64,000 nt of DNA from DASSNU01 sp035701265 (lineage in GTDB: Bacteria; Gemmatimonadota; Gemmatimonadetes; Gemmatimonadales; Gemmatimonadaceae). Positions 32,912-41,011 of the stretch are shown piece by piece. The notes beneath the pieces were generated by a model. That model was given only the letters and a program-made list of their open reading frames with translations, searched no databases and had not been told where the DNA came from. The position numbers and the translations under genes are program-made. The DNA lies in NCBI GenBank assembly GCA_035701265.1, contig DASSNU010000023.1:1-64000 (forward strand), given 5' to 3'. Each line of letters starts with the position of its first letter. The first letter of the stretch is position 1.

Positions 32912-33288
32912 GAGCTGCCTCCTTCTTCCTGATCGAGCGGCACGATCTGAGCATCACTCCACAACCGCTCGAGTTGGTAGAACTCGCGCAGCCGCGGCAG
33001 AAACACGTGCACCACGACATCCACGTAGTCGAGCAGCACCCAGCGGCCCTGCGGCAACCCTTCCACGTGGTGCGGGCGCACCTTGTCCTTGCGCAGCTCG
33101 TCGGTCACGTGCTCGGCGATCGAGCGGACGTGCGTGTCCGAGGAGCCGCTGGCGATCACGAAGTAGTCGGTGGCGTCCGAGACCGGGGTGAGGTCGAGGA
33201 TGACCACGTCGAACGCTTTCAGGTCCCGGCACAGGGCAGCGCAGCGCTGCGCGAGCGCCAGGCTCGTGTCGGTGGCACGGATCGGCAT
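32908..33288 (-). CDS. rsfS: Ribosome silencing factor RsfS
   Basis: The 126-residue RsfS/Iojap protein binds L14 and blocks subunit joining when nutrients are scarce. Family marks are DLKAFDVVILDLTPVSDATDY, FVIASGSSDTHVRSIA, and WVLLDYVDVVVHVFLP. The ATG at 33288 gives the normal length; the frame is open upstream but that part is basic and unlike the family. The gene lies 250 bases downstream of rplI on the same strand and overlaps the following gene by four bases. Confidence 0.93.
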   Translation of the reverse strand: MPIRATDTSLALAQRCAALCRDLKAFDVVILDLTPVSDATDYFVIASGSSDTHVRSIAEHVTDELRKDKVRPHHVEGLPQGRWVLLDYVDVVVHVFLPRLREFYQLERLWSDAQIVPLDQEEGGSS

Positions 33289-33537
33289 GCGGATCGGCTC
33301 GTCGTCAGGGCGATGCGAGTGGGCCGGCGCCGGCGGACACCCGCGCGCGGGAGGACCGCATACGAGGGGCCAGCGGCGCCGGCTCGCCTCGCGCGATGGG
33401 CGTGTCGCTCGATGCGCGCGCGTGCCGGCACGATGCCCGCAATATGAGCGCGGGACCATCGGGGCGCGAGCACCGGGACGTCACGACAGTGACACGTGTG
33501 CGCGGCGCCCCGTGCCGGAGCGGGGAAGACGAACGGG
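33289..33537. other. Spacer between rplI and rsfS
   Basis: This 249-base stretch has no supported gene. It contains the 12-base palindrome GCCGGCGCCGGC at 33323-33334 and a CCCCG/CGGGG hairpin near 33515, possibly a weak leftward terminator of rplI. A leftward promoter for rsfS is expected here, but I cannot point to one with confidence. Confidence 0.4.
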
Positions 33538-33981
33538 CTACTGCTTGATGACCCACACGCGCACGTCGGCGTGCACCTCGGCGTGCAACCGGATCGGAAC
33601 CCGGTAGACGCCCAGCGCTTTGATGGGCTCGTGCAGCTCGATCTGCCGCTTCTCGATCTCGATCCCCTGCGCCTCGAGCTGGCGGGCGATGTCGCTGGCG
33701 GTCACGGAGCCGAACAGCTTGTCCTCCTCGCCAACGCGTGCCGAGAAGGTGAGCGAGACCTGTTCCAACCGTGCTGCCATCGCCTGTGCGGCGCCGATGC
33801 GCTCGTTCTCGGCGGCTTCGAGCCGCGCCTTCTCCTGCGCGATGCGCTTCCGGTTCCCCGCGGTGGCCTCGTAGGCCAGACCGCGCGGAAGGAGGTAGTT
33901 CCGCGCGAAGCCGGCGGAGACGTCCACGATGTCACCGGGTTTGCCGACGCGGTCGATCGTCTGGCGAAGGATCACTTGCAT
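33538..33981 (-). CDS. rplI: 50S ribosomal protein L9
   Basis: The 147-residue protein starts MQVILRQTIDRVGKPGDIVD and shows the N-terminal domain with GFARNYLLPRGLAYEAT, a long connecting helix (KRIAQEKARLEAAENERI) and the C-terminal domain with GKxFGSVT-type EEDKLFGSVTASDIA. The gene is the fourth in rpsF-rpsR-DUF2232-rplI, 34 bases after the membrane protein gene. Confidence 0.96.
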   Translation of the reverse strand: MQVILRQTIDRVGKPGDIVDVSAGFARNYLLPRGLAYEATAGNRKRIAQEKARLEAAENERIGAAQAMAARLEQVSLTFSARVGEEDKLFGSVTASDIARQLEAQGIEIEKRQIELHEPIKALGVYRVPIRLHAEVHADVRVWVIKQ

Positions 33982-34015
33982 GAGAAGCTCCGTCTCTGTC
34001 GAAGGAGGAATGGTG

Positions 34016-35092
34016 TTACTGAACGCCGGGGCGCGCTCTCTCGGGCTCCGGCGCGCTCGGGCGCAGATCGCGCCAGTCCACGACCACGTCGGTCATCCCA
34101 AGGACCAGGCACAATCCCACGGCAAGCTCCACCGCGGTGAACGCGGCGACCGAGAGGGCGAGGAGAAGCAGCGCGATGAGCGCTGCCCGCACCCCCCAGT
34201 GCCGCCGCGCGGTGAACCAGACGATCACCGCGAGTCCGCGGACGCCGAACAGCGCGGAGAAGAATCCTACCAGGTTCACGCCGAGCGGCGCGAGCGGGGA
34301 GAGCGTGGGCACCAGTGCGAGCGCCAGTCCAGCCGCTACTCCCCAGAGCAGTTGCCCGCTGAAGGTGAACCGGTGAAAGGGGGCCAACGCGGGACCGATC
34401 GGTGTCCGGCTGAGCCGATGATACAGCGCCCACCCCAGGGCGAGCGCGGCCATGAGCTCGAGCGCGAGCAGCGACGGGAAGAGCATGATGGCAAGCGCGG
34501 ATAGCTGCCGGAGAAAGTGTACGTAGTTCGCCGCCCACGCCTCTGCCGCCTCCGCGGGAAGATGCAGCCACTCGTTCACCGGTTGCATCCGCGCCGGGAC
34601 ACCGAGCACGGCGGCCGCGTTCCGGCCGGCAAGCTCCCCGACCATCCGGTCGCGCAGCCAGCTGAACGGCAAGCCTTCCACCGTGACCAGCACCAGCGCC
34701 AGCAGCACGAGCAGCCCGACGGTGGCGAGCGCGCGGGGGAAGAAGCTGCGCGCCTGCGTCCCGGCCACGCACACCAGGCCGAACACGCCGGCGCCCAACA
34801 GTCCCCACGCCCGCGCCACGTCGCGCGTGTCGGCGGGGAGAAGCCGGCCCACGGCGAGCACCGCCACGATGGCCGCGACTGCGGCACCGATAAGAAGCGA
34901 GGCCCCGCCAGCGAACCACCATCCGGCAACGCAGCACGCCGCGAGCACCGGCAGCAGGAGGACGAGCGTCTGCTCCACCGGCAGCAGCGCTCGCAGCGGC
35001 GGGAGAACGGGAACCGCCGCGAAGAGCGCGAGCGCGACGAGCAGTCCCGCCCATCCCTGCGCCGGTGCGGCCGGCGCCGGGCGCGCGGCCAT
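34016..35092 (-). CDS. DUF2232 (YybS-like) multi-pass membrane protein
   Basis: The 358-residue protein is almost entirely hydrophobic with about eight predicted membrane helices (for example WAGLLVALALFAAVPVLPPL, LSALAIMLFPSLLALELMAA). The position between rpsR and rplI, the size and the helix pattern match the YybS/DUF2232 family found at the same place in Firmicutes. The function is unknown; some S-component-like transporter similarity has been suggested for the family. The ATG at 35092 lies two bases after the rpsR stop. The tail is charged (DWRDLRPSAPEPERARPG). Confidence 0.75.
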   Translation of the reverse strand: MAARPAPAAPAQGWAGLLVALALFAAVPVLPPLRALLPVEQTLVLLLPVLAACCVAGWWFAGGASLLIGAAVAAIVAVLAVGRLLPADTRDVARAWGLLGAGVFGLVCVAGTQARSFFPRALATVGLLVLLALVLVTVEGLPFSWLRDRMVGELAGRNAAAVLGVPARMQPVNEWLHLPAEAAEAWAANYVHFLRQLSALAIMLFPSLLALELMAALALGWALYHRLSRTPIGPALAPFHRFTFSGQLLWGVAAGLALALVPTLSPLAPLGVNLVGFFSALFGVRGLAVIVWFTARRHWGVRAALIALLLLALSVAAFTAVELAVGLCLVLGMTDVVVDWRDLRPSAPEPERARPGVQ

Positions 35093-35094
35093 GG

Positions 35095-35316
35095 CTATGC
35101 CTGGTGGCCGCGGATGTACGGGATGAGTGCCAGATACCGCGAGCGCTTGATGGCGGTGGACAACTGACGCTGGTGCCGGGCGCACACGCCGCTCAACCGG
35201 CTGGGGAGAATCTTCCCCGTGTCGGTGAGAAAGCGGCCGAGCGTCCGGTCATCCTTGTAGTCGATGAACCGCACGCGCGATTCGCAGAACGGACAGGTTT
35301 TTTGCGGTCGGCGCAT
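35095..35316 (-). CDS. rpsR: 30S ribosomal protein S18
   Basis: The 73-residue protein begins MRRPQKTCPFCESRVRFIDY and ends in RSRYLALIPYIRGHQA. The CPFC plus the later Cys and His (VCARHQ) form the zinc-binding version of S18. The ATG at 35316 is one base after the rpsF stop. S6 and S18 form a dimer on the small-subunit platform, which explains the pairing. Confidence 0.96.
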   Translation of the reverse strand: MRRPQKTCPFCESRVRFIDYKDDRTLGRFLTDTGKILPSRLSGVCARHQRQLSTAIKRSRYLALIPYIRGHQA

Positions 35317-35317
35317 G

Positions 35318-35689
35318 TCAGTCCTCGTCGTCCTCGTCGTCATCATCGCCGCTCCGCTTCCGCTGCGATGACTCATCGCCATCGACGGAGGGCGGGGCGC
35401 CCACCTCGTGTTCGTGCAGCGTGATCAGGTAGCGCACGACGCCGTCGTCCAGCTTGAGCGCGCGCTCGAATTCGGGCAGCACGGCGGGTTCGGCGTCGAA
35501 GCGCGCCACCACGTAATACCCGTTCTCGCGGCGTCCGATGGGATACGCCAACTGGCGGCGTCCCCACTGGTCCACGGCGATCTCGCCGGTGGCCGAGAGG
35601 AGCGTGTGATAACGCTGGATCTTGTCCTGGATGGCGGCGTCTTCGAGGGCAGAGTCGAAGATGTAGACCGCCTCGTACGTGCGGGGCAC
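35318..35689 (-). CDS. rpsF: 30S ribosomal protein S6
   Basis: The 123-residue protein has the S6 ferredoxin-like fold: RTYEAVYIFDSALEDAAIQD, WGRRQLAYPIGRRENGYYVV and DDGVVRYLITLHEHE. A GTG at 35689 follows GGAGGA at a suitable distance. The last 20 residues are extra and end in a run of nine acidic residues (DDDDEDDED). In enteric bacteria S6 receives post-translational glutamates at its C-terminus, so an encoded acidic tail is notable. It heads the leftward ribosomal operon. Confidence 0.94.
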   Translation of the reverse strand: MPRTYEAVYIFDSALEDAAIQDKIQRYHTLLSATGEIAVDQWGRRQLAYPIGRRENGYYVVARFDAEPAVLPEFERALKLDDGVVRYLITLHEHEVGAPPSVDGDESSQRKRSGDDDDEDDED

Positions 35690-35769
35690 TCGGGGTCCTC
35701 CCTGTGGTCTGTCCGCCCCCGCCGGCGGCGGGGGAGGGGGACGAAACTGAATTGTGAGCGAAACATTGT

Positions 35770-35798
35770 ATTGTAGTCGTCCGTATGTCGCGATGCAA
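35770..35798 (-). promoter_or_regulatory. Sigma-70 promoter of the rpsF operon
   Basis: On the minus strand TTGCAT (35798-35793) and TACAAT (35775-35770) are exactly 17 bases apart and about 80 bases before the rpsF start. A second overlapping TACAAT follows at once (35770-35765). This is the best promoter match I see in the window. Confidence 0.75.
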
Positions 35799-35961
35799 CG
35801 CGGCCGGAGCGCGCCGGGAGAGGCCCGGCCGCCCGGTACGGCGGTGCCGGACGGTGCGTTACGTGGCCCCGGGCGTGACGTCCGGTGCCCCTTGACCGTC
35901 CACTGCGGGGTGGCCCAGAAGCATTGGCGGGGCCCCGTGAACCTCAACTCGTGGAGAGTGC

Positions 35962-36585
35962 ATGCGCTACAGTCTCTTGACCGTGGTCCCCGCTTTCATG
36001 GGGTTGACCTTTGTTGCACCCGCTGCCCGCGCGCAGGGCGGCGACATGATTCCTCACCCCTCGTGGGGCATCGTGGCCGGCGCGAACTTCGCGAACGTCA
36101 CCGGTGATGACTTCGATGATGGCGACAACCGCACCGGCTTCATGGCGGGCGTCACGGGTACGTTTCACTTCACCCGCATGTTCGCGCTGAACACCGGCCT
36201 CCTCTTCTCGCAGGAAGGATCAAAGGATCCTAACTCCGATCTCGCGATCCATGAGAACATGCTCCAGCTCCCCATCCTGGCGCGCGTGGCGTTCCCGACG
36301 TCCACAGGCAAGGTGACTCCGTTCATCGAAGCCGGCCCGACGGCGGCGTTCTCCCTGAGCTGCAAGTTCACCGACGGTGACGACGACGTAGATTGCGATG
36401 ACTTCACCGGTACCGATGTGAAGAAGTTCGAGTTCGGCGTCGCCGGCGGCGCGGGCCTCCGCTTCAACGCGGGTACGCACGCGATCGAGGTGGGTGGCCG
36501 CTATCAGCAGGCGCTCACCGACGCGTTGAAGGACGCGGACGCGAAGAACAAGGTCATCAGCGTCTTCGCCGGCTTCACGATCTGA
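35962..36585 (+). CDS. Outer-membrane beta-barrel protein (porin-like)
   Basis: The 207-residue exported protein has a signal peptide (FVAPAARAQ, cut near residue 25) and about eight amphipathic strands (WGIVAGANFANVTGDDF, GFMAGVTGTFHFTRMFALN, VISVFAGFTI), as in the small OmpA/PF13568-type barrels. The acidic loops (DDFDDGDN, DGDDDVDCDDFTGTD) look like calcium- or cation-binding and carry two Cys that may bridge. It is monocistronic with its own strong terminator. Its base composition is slightly less GC-rich than the neighbours, as often seen in highly expressed genes. Confidence 0.82.
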   Translation: MRYSLLTVVPAFMGLTFVAPAARAQGGDMIPHPSWGIVAGANFANVTGDDFDDGDNRTGFMAGVTGTFHFTRMFALNTGLLFSQEGSKDPNSDLAIHENMLQLPILARVAFPTSTGKVTPFIEAGPTAAFSLSCKFTDGDDDVDCDDFTGTDVKKFEFGVAGGAGLRFNAGTHAIEVGGRYQQALTDALKDADAKNKVISVFAGFTI

Positions 36586-36630
36586 CGACGACTCCCGGGC
36601 GAGCACCGCTCCCCGGTTGTGTCAGTAACG

Positions 36631-36670
36631 AGAACGGCTGGGTCCAACTGGACCCAGCCGTTCTTTCATT
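36631..36670 (+). terminator. Strong intrinsic terminator
   Basis: AGAACGGCTGGGTCC (36631-36645) pairs perfectly with GGACCCAGCCGTTCT (36650-36664), a 15-bp stem with loop AACT, followed by a T-rich tail. It ends the barrel gene and, being symmetric, may also stop the leftward SWIM gene. Confidence 0.9.
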
Positions 36671-36801
36671 CCCGCATGCGGCCGAATGCAGCTTCGAGCC
36701 GCCGGGTCATCACGACGGCCGGAACACGGCCGGCCCGATGCACGCAAACCGCGAACTCCGCACACGCCAGCGACGGGCGACGCCACGGTGGCTCCGCCGC
36801 A

Positions 36802-37104
36802 TCACGCCGCGTGCGGCCGCTCCTCCTGCGCCAATTGCCGCACCAGGTCCCCCACCGCTTCCACCACCAGGCTGTCACCCTCGTAGAGCAGCGCCAGCAG
36901 AATGTGCTTGCACAGCGCGTCGCGCCACAGATGATCCCCGCAGTCGCAGCGCGGGTGGTTGGGCGTATCCAGATCGACCCAGTGCTCGGCATCGCCCCCC
37001 ACCACGCGATACCGCCCGTCGCTCACCCGCTCGCCGCTCAACTGCACCCCACGCCGGAGCCGCGCGAGGTCGACCCCCACGTCATATCGAATCACTCGAC
37101 TCAT
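36802..37104 (-). CDS. Small SWIM zinc-finger protein
   Basis: The 100-residue protein has a SWIM motif, CxCx9CxH, at Cys53, Cys55, Cys65 and His67 (HPRCDCGDHLWRDALCKHIL). Such motifs bind zinc and nucleic acid or protein and are usually parts of large helicases or transposases; here the finger stands nearly alone with a 50-residue N-terminal strand-rich part (IRYDVGVDLARLRRGVQLSG) and a short helix after it. A GAGAGG lies four bases before the ATG. It is alone on this strand between two rightward genes. Function unknown. Confidence 0.8.
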   Translation of the reverse strand: MSRVIRYDVGVDLARLRRGVQLSGERVSDGRYRVVGGDAEHWVDLDTPNHPRCDCGDHLWRDALCKHILLALLYEGDSLVVEAVGDLVRQLAQEERPHAA

Positions 37105-37343
37105 GCTACCTCTCTCTGCGCTTTGCTGTCCTCCAATGCCGCCCGCGAGGAGCCACGTTGCCTCGCGGACGACACACCGTGCTCCGTCCTGCCGGGACCA
37201 CTCCGCCGGGCACACGGAACCCCCGTTCCCGTAGCGCAGGATGATACCCCGAACAGGGACCAAAGCTCCGGGCGCGGCCTTCATTCCGGCGCCCTGATGG
37301 CCCTCGCGGGCGTGCCGTTCCGGTCCGCCCGCTCGTCCCTCCC

Positions 37344-39515
37344 GTGACGGCGGATGCCGTCCCCACGGGCCCGCTCTGCTCCTCCGCGGCCGGGCCCGGC
37401 CCCTCTCGGATGGCCGCCGATCCTGATTCCGGAATGAGCTCCGTTCCCGCCGTAGACCCGGTCGTTCGCGACCCCGCACGGCTCGCCGCACTGCGCGACA
37501 CCGCGCTGCTCGACACCCCCGCCGAGGAGGCGTTCGACCGTCTCGCGCGCCTCGCCGCGCGCGTGATGCGCGCCCCCGTCTCGCTCGTCGTGCTGGTCGA
37601 TGCGCATCGCGAGTACTTCAAGAGCTGCGTCGGGATGGACATCGCACGCGGTGCGCCGCGCGAGGGCCCGCTCGAGCGGTCGTTCTGCCAGTACGCCGTG
37701 GCCAGCGGCGAGCCGCTCATCATCCCGGATGCGCGCGAGCACCCGTGGGTCCGCGACAACCCGGCCACGCGCGACGGCGTGATCGCTTACGCGGGCATTC
37801 CGCTCATCACCAACGGCGGGCACGCACTCGGCACCCTGTGCGTGGTGGATCACGAGCCGCGCGCGTGGAGCGACGACGAGGTGGCCATCCTGCGCGACCT
37901 GGCCGCGTCGGTGGTGACGGAAATCGAGTTGCGCACCGACATCCTCTTCCGCGCGCGCGCCGAGGAAGCGCTGCGGGCGAGCGAGGAACGCTTCCGCCGC
38001 CTGTTCGAGCAGGCGGCGGATTCCCTCTTCGTGCACGACGCGGAGGGTCGCTTCGTGGACGTCAATCCGCGCGCGGTGGAGAGTCTGGGCTACACGCGCG
38101 ACGAGCTGCTCGCGCTGCGCGTGCGCGACATCGAGCAGGGGATTACGCCGCAGGAGCTGGCGCGCGCGTGGCACGAGCTGCAGGAGAGCGGCACGATCAC
38201 GTTGCGCGGCCAGCACCAGCGGAAGGATGGAACCCGATTTCCCGTGGAAGTCCGCCTTGGACGTTTGGGCAGCCCTGGCTCCGCGCTCGTCCTCGCCGCG
38301 GTGCGCGACCTGAGCGATCGCGAACGGTTGGAGGAGGAGCTCCGCCAGGCGCAGAAGATGGAAGCGGTCGGGCGGCTGGCCGGCGGCGTCGCCCACGACT
38401 TCAACAACCTCCTCACGGTGGTCAAGTGTCATACCGAGTTGCTGCTCGAGGAGCTGTCCGATGTGCCGCAGGCGCGCGATGACCTGGCGGAGATTCACCA
38501 GGCGGCGGTGCGCGCCACCGCGCTCACCGGGCAACTGCTCGCGTTCAGCCGCAAGCAGATGTTGCGTCCGGTGCCGATGGACCTGAACCAGGTGGTGACG
38601 GCCATGAGTCCCATGCTCGCGCGGCTCATCGGCGAGAACATCGAGATCGACGTGCACCTGGAACCCCAACTGGGACGTACGGTGGCGGACCCTGGGCAGA
38701 TCGAGCAGGTGCTCATGAATCTCGCGGTGAACGCACGCGACGCGATGCCGAATGGGGGTACGCTCTCACTCTCCACCGCCAACACGGAGCTCGACGAGCA
38801 CTCGCTCGCCCGTCATGGCGACGCATGCCCGCCGGGCGCGTACGTGATGCTCACGGTGGGCGACACGGGAAGCGGGATGAGCGCGGAGACGCAGGCGCAC
38901 ATCTTCGAGCCGTTCTTCACGACCAAGGAACCAGGCAAAGGCACTGGCCTGGGGCTGGCCACCGTGTACGGCATCGCCAAGCAGTCGGGCGGGCACGTGT
39001 GGGTGTACAGTGAAACCGGCGCGGGCACGACGTTCAAGATCTTTCTCCCGCGCGTGACGGCCACGAACGCGGAGCGCGTTCCCAGCGACACGGACGGAGC
39101 GCTGCCGCGGGGATCGGAGACGCTCTTGTTGGTGGAGGACGACGCCGCGCTCCGCCGCCTGATGCGGCGCATCCTGGTACGACAGGGGTATCGCGTGCTC
39201 GAAGCGGAACACGGCGTCGCCGCGCTCCGGCGCGCCGCGACGTGCGGGGAGCCGATTCACTGCCTGGTGACGGACGTGATGATGCCGCAGATGGGCGGTC
39301 GCGAGCTGGCGACGCGATTCACGCGCGAGCACCCCACCGCGCGCGTGCTGTTCGTCTCGGGCTATACGGACGACGAGATCATCCGGCGCGGGCTCGTCTC
39401 ACCCGGCGCGGACATCGTGCAGAAGCCGTTCTCGGCCGCCACGCTCGTTGGCGCCGTGCGCCGCACGCTCGACCACGAGCCCGCGCACCTGGCCGCATCG
39501 CGCCGCGCATCCTGA
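37344..39515 (+). CDS. Hybrid histidine kinase (GAF-PAS-HisKA-HATPase-REC)
   Basis: The 723-residue cytosolic kinase has an N-terminal GAF domain (about 55-190, RSFCQYAVASGEPLIIPDA), a PAS domain (about 210-325, RRLFEQAADSLFVHDAEG), a HisKA helix with the phospho-accepting His in AGGVAHDFNNLL, an HATPase domain (NLAVNARDAMPNGG, DTGSGM, GKGTGLGLATVYG) and a C-terminal receiver with Asp in CLVTDVMMPQMGG and Lys in IVQKPF. There are no membrane helices, so it senses something inside the cell. The start is uncertain: GTG 37344, ATG 37410 and ATG 37434 are all possible, and no good Shine-Dalgarno decides. Confidence 0.92.
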   Translation: MTADAVPTGPLCSSAAGPGPSRMAADPDSGMSSVPAVDPVVRDPARLAALRDTALLDTPAEEAFDRLARLAARVMRAPVSLVVLVDAHREYFKSCVGMDIARGAPREGPLERSFCQYAVASGEPLIIPDAREHPWVRDNPATRDGVIAYAGIPLITNGGHALGTLCVVDHEPRAWSDDEVAILRDLAASVVTEIELRTDILFRARAEEALRASEERFRRLFEQAADSLFVHDAEGRFVDVNPRAVESLGYTRDELLALRVRDIEQGITPQELARAWHELQESGTITLRGQHQRKDGTRFPVEVRLGRLGSPGSALVLAAVRDLSDRERLEEELRQAQKMEAVGRLAGGVAHDFNNLLTVVKCHTELLLEELSDVPQARDDLAEIHQAAVRATALTGQLLAFSRKQMLRPVPMDLNQVVTAMSPMLARLIGENIEIDVHLEPQLGRTVADPGQIEQVLMNLAVNARDAMPNGGTLSLSTANTELDEHSLARHGDACPPGAYVMLTVGDTGSGMSAETQAHIFEPFFTTKEPGKGTGLGLATVYGIAKQSGGHVWVYSETGAGTTFKIFLPRVTATNAERVPSDTDGALPRGSETLLLVEDDAALRRLMRRILVRQGYRVLEAEHGVAALRRAATCGEPIHCLVTDVMMPQMGGRELATRFTREHPTARVLFVSGYTDDEIIRRGLVSPGADIVQKPFSAATLVGAVRRTLDHEPAHLAASRRAS

Positions 39516-39533
39516 CGGGCGGCAGCGCGCCCG

Positions 39534-40856
39534 TTACTCCGCGTGGAGGGTACCGCTCGCCGGTTCGTCGGTGGCGTGCGCGTTCTTCGCGGATACTCCG
39601 GCGCTGCTCTCGCTCCCGTCGCCGCCGTCCGCGCTCGCGCGTTCGTCGACGAGCGCGAGCGGCGCGTCCTCTCGGCGCCGCGCGGGGAGGGAGAACGCGA
39701 ACACTGCGCCCGCCGGCGAATTCTCGAGCCATGCGCGCCCGCCAAGCCGCTCTACCGCCTCGCGCACGATGCTGAGGCCAAGTCCGCTTCCCACGGTGTT
39801 GGGCGCTTCTCCGCCGCGCACGAACCTGTCGAACACGGCCGCTCCCAACGACGTGGGCACGCCGGGACCATTGTCGGCTACCTCGACGACCACGCTGCGC
39901 TGTCCGTCGGAGGTCGCGCCGGCGTGGCGCCCGCGCACTTCGATCCACCGCGGTCCGGCGGCAGGCTTGCCGTACTTGATGCTGTTCCCGATCAGGTTGA
40001 TGAGACAGAGCTCGACGGTGGCGGCGTTGACCTCCACGTCCGGCAGATCGCCACGGACCCGCAGCTCCACGCCTTCTGCAGCCGCCGTGTCCCGGAGCTG
40101 GCGCGCCGCTTCGCGCGCCGCCTCGGGGAGCCGCACGTGCCGCTGCTGGCGGATGTCTCCCTCCCCCTGCGTGAGCTCCAGCAGTCCATCGAGCACGGCG
40201 GACATCTCGCGCACGCTTCGCCGCGCCACAGCCGCGAGGCGCGCACGCTCGCTCGCCTCCAGCGCCGGGAGCTCGAGCAGTGATTCCGTAGCGCCGAGCG
40301 CGGCGCCGATCCGGTTGCGGAATTCGTGCGTGACCATCCGGTTGAACGCGCGCAGTCGATCTTCCCGGTCGAGCACCTTCTGTCGCGCGAGCGCCAGGTA
40401 GTGCAACGCCGTGGTCTGCTGGATCATCGTGAGCGCATCGAACAACCGATGCGTGCACGCAACCACCTCGGCGTTCGTTGCCTTCGTCCCCGCGTCCCCC
40501 GCCACACGCTCCACGAAGGTGAAGAGAATGCCACCCAGGATGTGGAATTCCTTCAGGATCTCCTGCTCGCCAAAGCCCTGCTCGTGACGCAGCGCGCCGA
40601 GCTCGCGTGAGTGCGCGATGACCGCCGCGTTCGCAGCCGGCGTCCGCGACGGGTCCTCGATCACATCGGCGATGCTGAGGAGGAGGAGCGGGATGTGGTC
40701 GAGCAGCTCGTCGCTCGGGAAGACACGCGATGGTTCCACGTCCACACGTGCCAGTATGCGCTCCAGCCACCGTGCCGTGAGCTCCGTGCGCGCCTCGCGC
40801 AGGCGCGCAGCGAGGATCGGGCCGAGGCGATTGCCGTCCGCCGAGCGGTGATGCAT
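39534..40856 (-). CDS. Cytosolic sensor histidine kinase with RsbRD-type N-terminus
   Basis: The 440-residue protein begins MHHRSADGNRLGPILAARLR. The first 165 residues are a helical RsbRD/RsbT-coregulator-like domain (LGALRHEQGFGEQEILKEFH). A HisKA helix with the active His in VTHEFRNRIGAALG and an HATPase domain (INLIGNSIKYGK, VEVADNGPGVP, GSGLGLSIVREA) follow. A Ser/Asp/Glu-rich tail of about 50 residues ends the protein. It converges with the hybrid kinase, 18 bases apart, and no separate response regulator is near, so its partner is unknown. Confidence 0.9.
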   Translation of the reverse strand: MHHRSADGNRLGPILAARLREARTELTARWLERILARVDVEPSRVFPSDELLDHIPLLLLSIADVIEDPSRTPAANAAVIAHSRELGALRHEQGFGEQEILKEFHILGGILFTFVERVAGDAGTKATNAEVVACTHRLFDALTMIQQTTALHYLALARQKVLDREDRLRAFNRMVTHEFRNRIGAALGATESLLELPALEASERARLAAVARRSVREMSAVLDGLLELTQGEGDIRQQRHVRLPEAAREAARQLRDTAAAEGVELRVRGDLPDVEVNAATVELCLINLIGNSIKYGKPAAGPRWIEVRGRHAGATSDGQRSVVVEVADNGPGVPTSLGAAVFDRFVRGGEAPNTVGSGLGLSIVREAVERLGGRAWLENSPAGAVFAFSLPARRREDAPLALVDERASADGGDGSESSAGVSAKNAHATDEPASGTLHAE

Positions 40857-41011
40857 GGGGCGACTCCTGCAAGGGGCGGGGACGGGACGTCATGCAGCGA
40901 CGGCACCGCCTGTGCCCGAGAGTTACACGGGCGCAACCGCAAAGTCCAGCGGTGTGCGCGGCAACCCGCGGGCAGCCCGCCGCGCGGCCTGCGCGGTGGG
41001 ATTCCGCCCAG
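40857..41011. other. Spacer with GC-rich hairpins after ychF
   Basis: The 155-base gap between ychF and the kinase gene holds two perfect short hairpins, GCGGGC-A-GCCCGC (40968-40980) and CCGCGC-5-GCGCGG (40980-40996). They may act as a leftward terminator for ychF without T-run. GTTACACG occurs twice, at about 40922 and 41011. Confidence 0.35.

Noticed and set aside
29288..32932. A 1214-codon open frame on the plus strand opposite the metallopeptidase/PD40/barrel gene
   Set aside because: It mirrors a gene with clear domains on the other strand. Its product is Arg/His/Val-rich low complexity with no motif, as expected from antisense frames in very GC-rich DNA.
33289..33459. N-terminal extension of rsfS by 57 codons
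   Set aside because: The extra part is Arg/Pro-rich and unlike RsfS; ATG 33288 gives the usual length.
35892..35927. Promoter for the barrel gene starting at TTGACC (35892)
   Set aside because: The -35-like hexamer is good, but no -10-like hexamer lies 16-18 bases downstream.
40921..40960. Resemblance to a cyclic-di-GMP-I riboswitch (acacgggcgcaacc, cgcaaagtcc)
   Set aside because: The matching words lie on the plus strand, where no gene follows in the same direction, and the conserved closing helix is not found.
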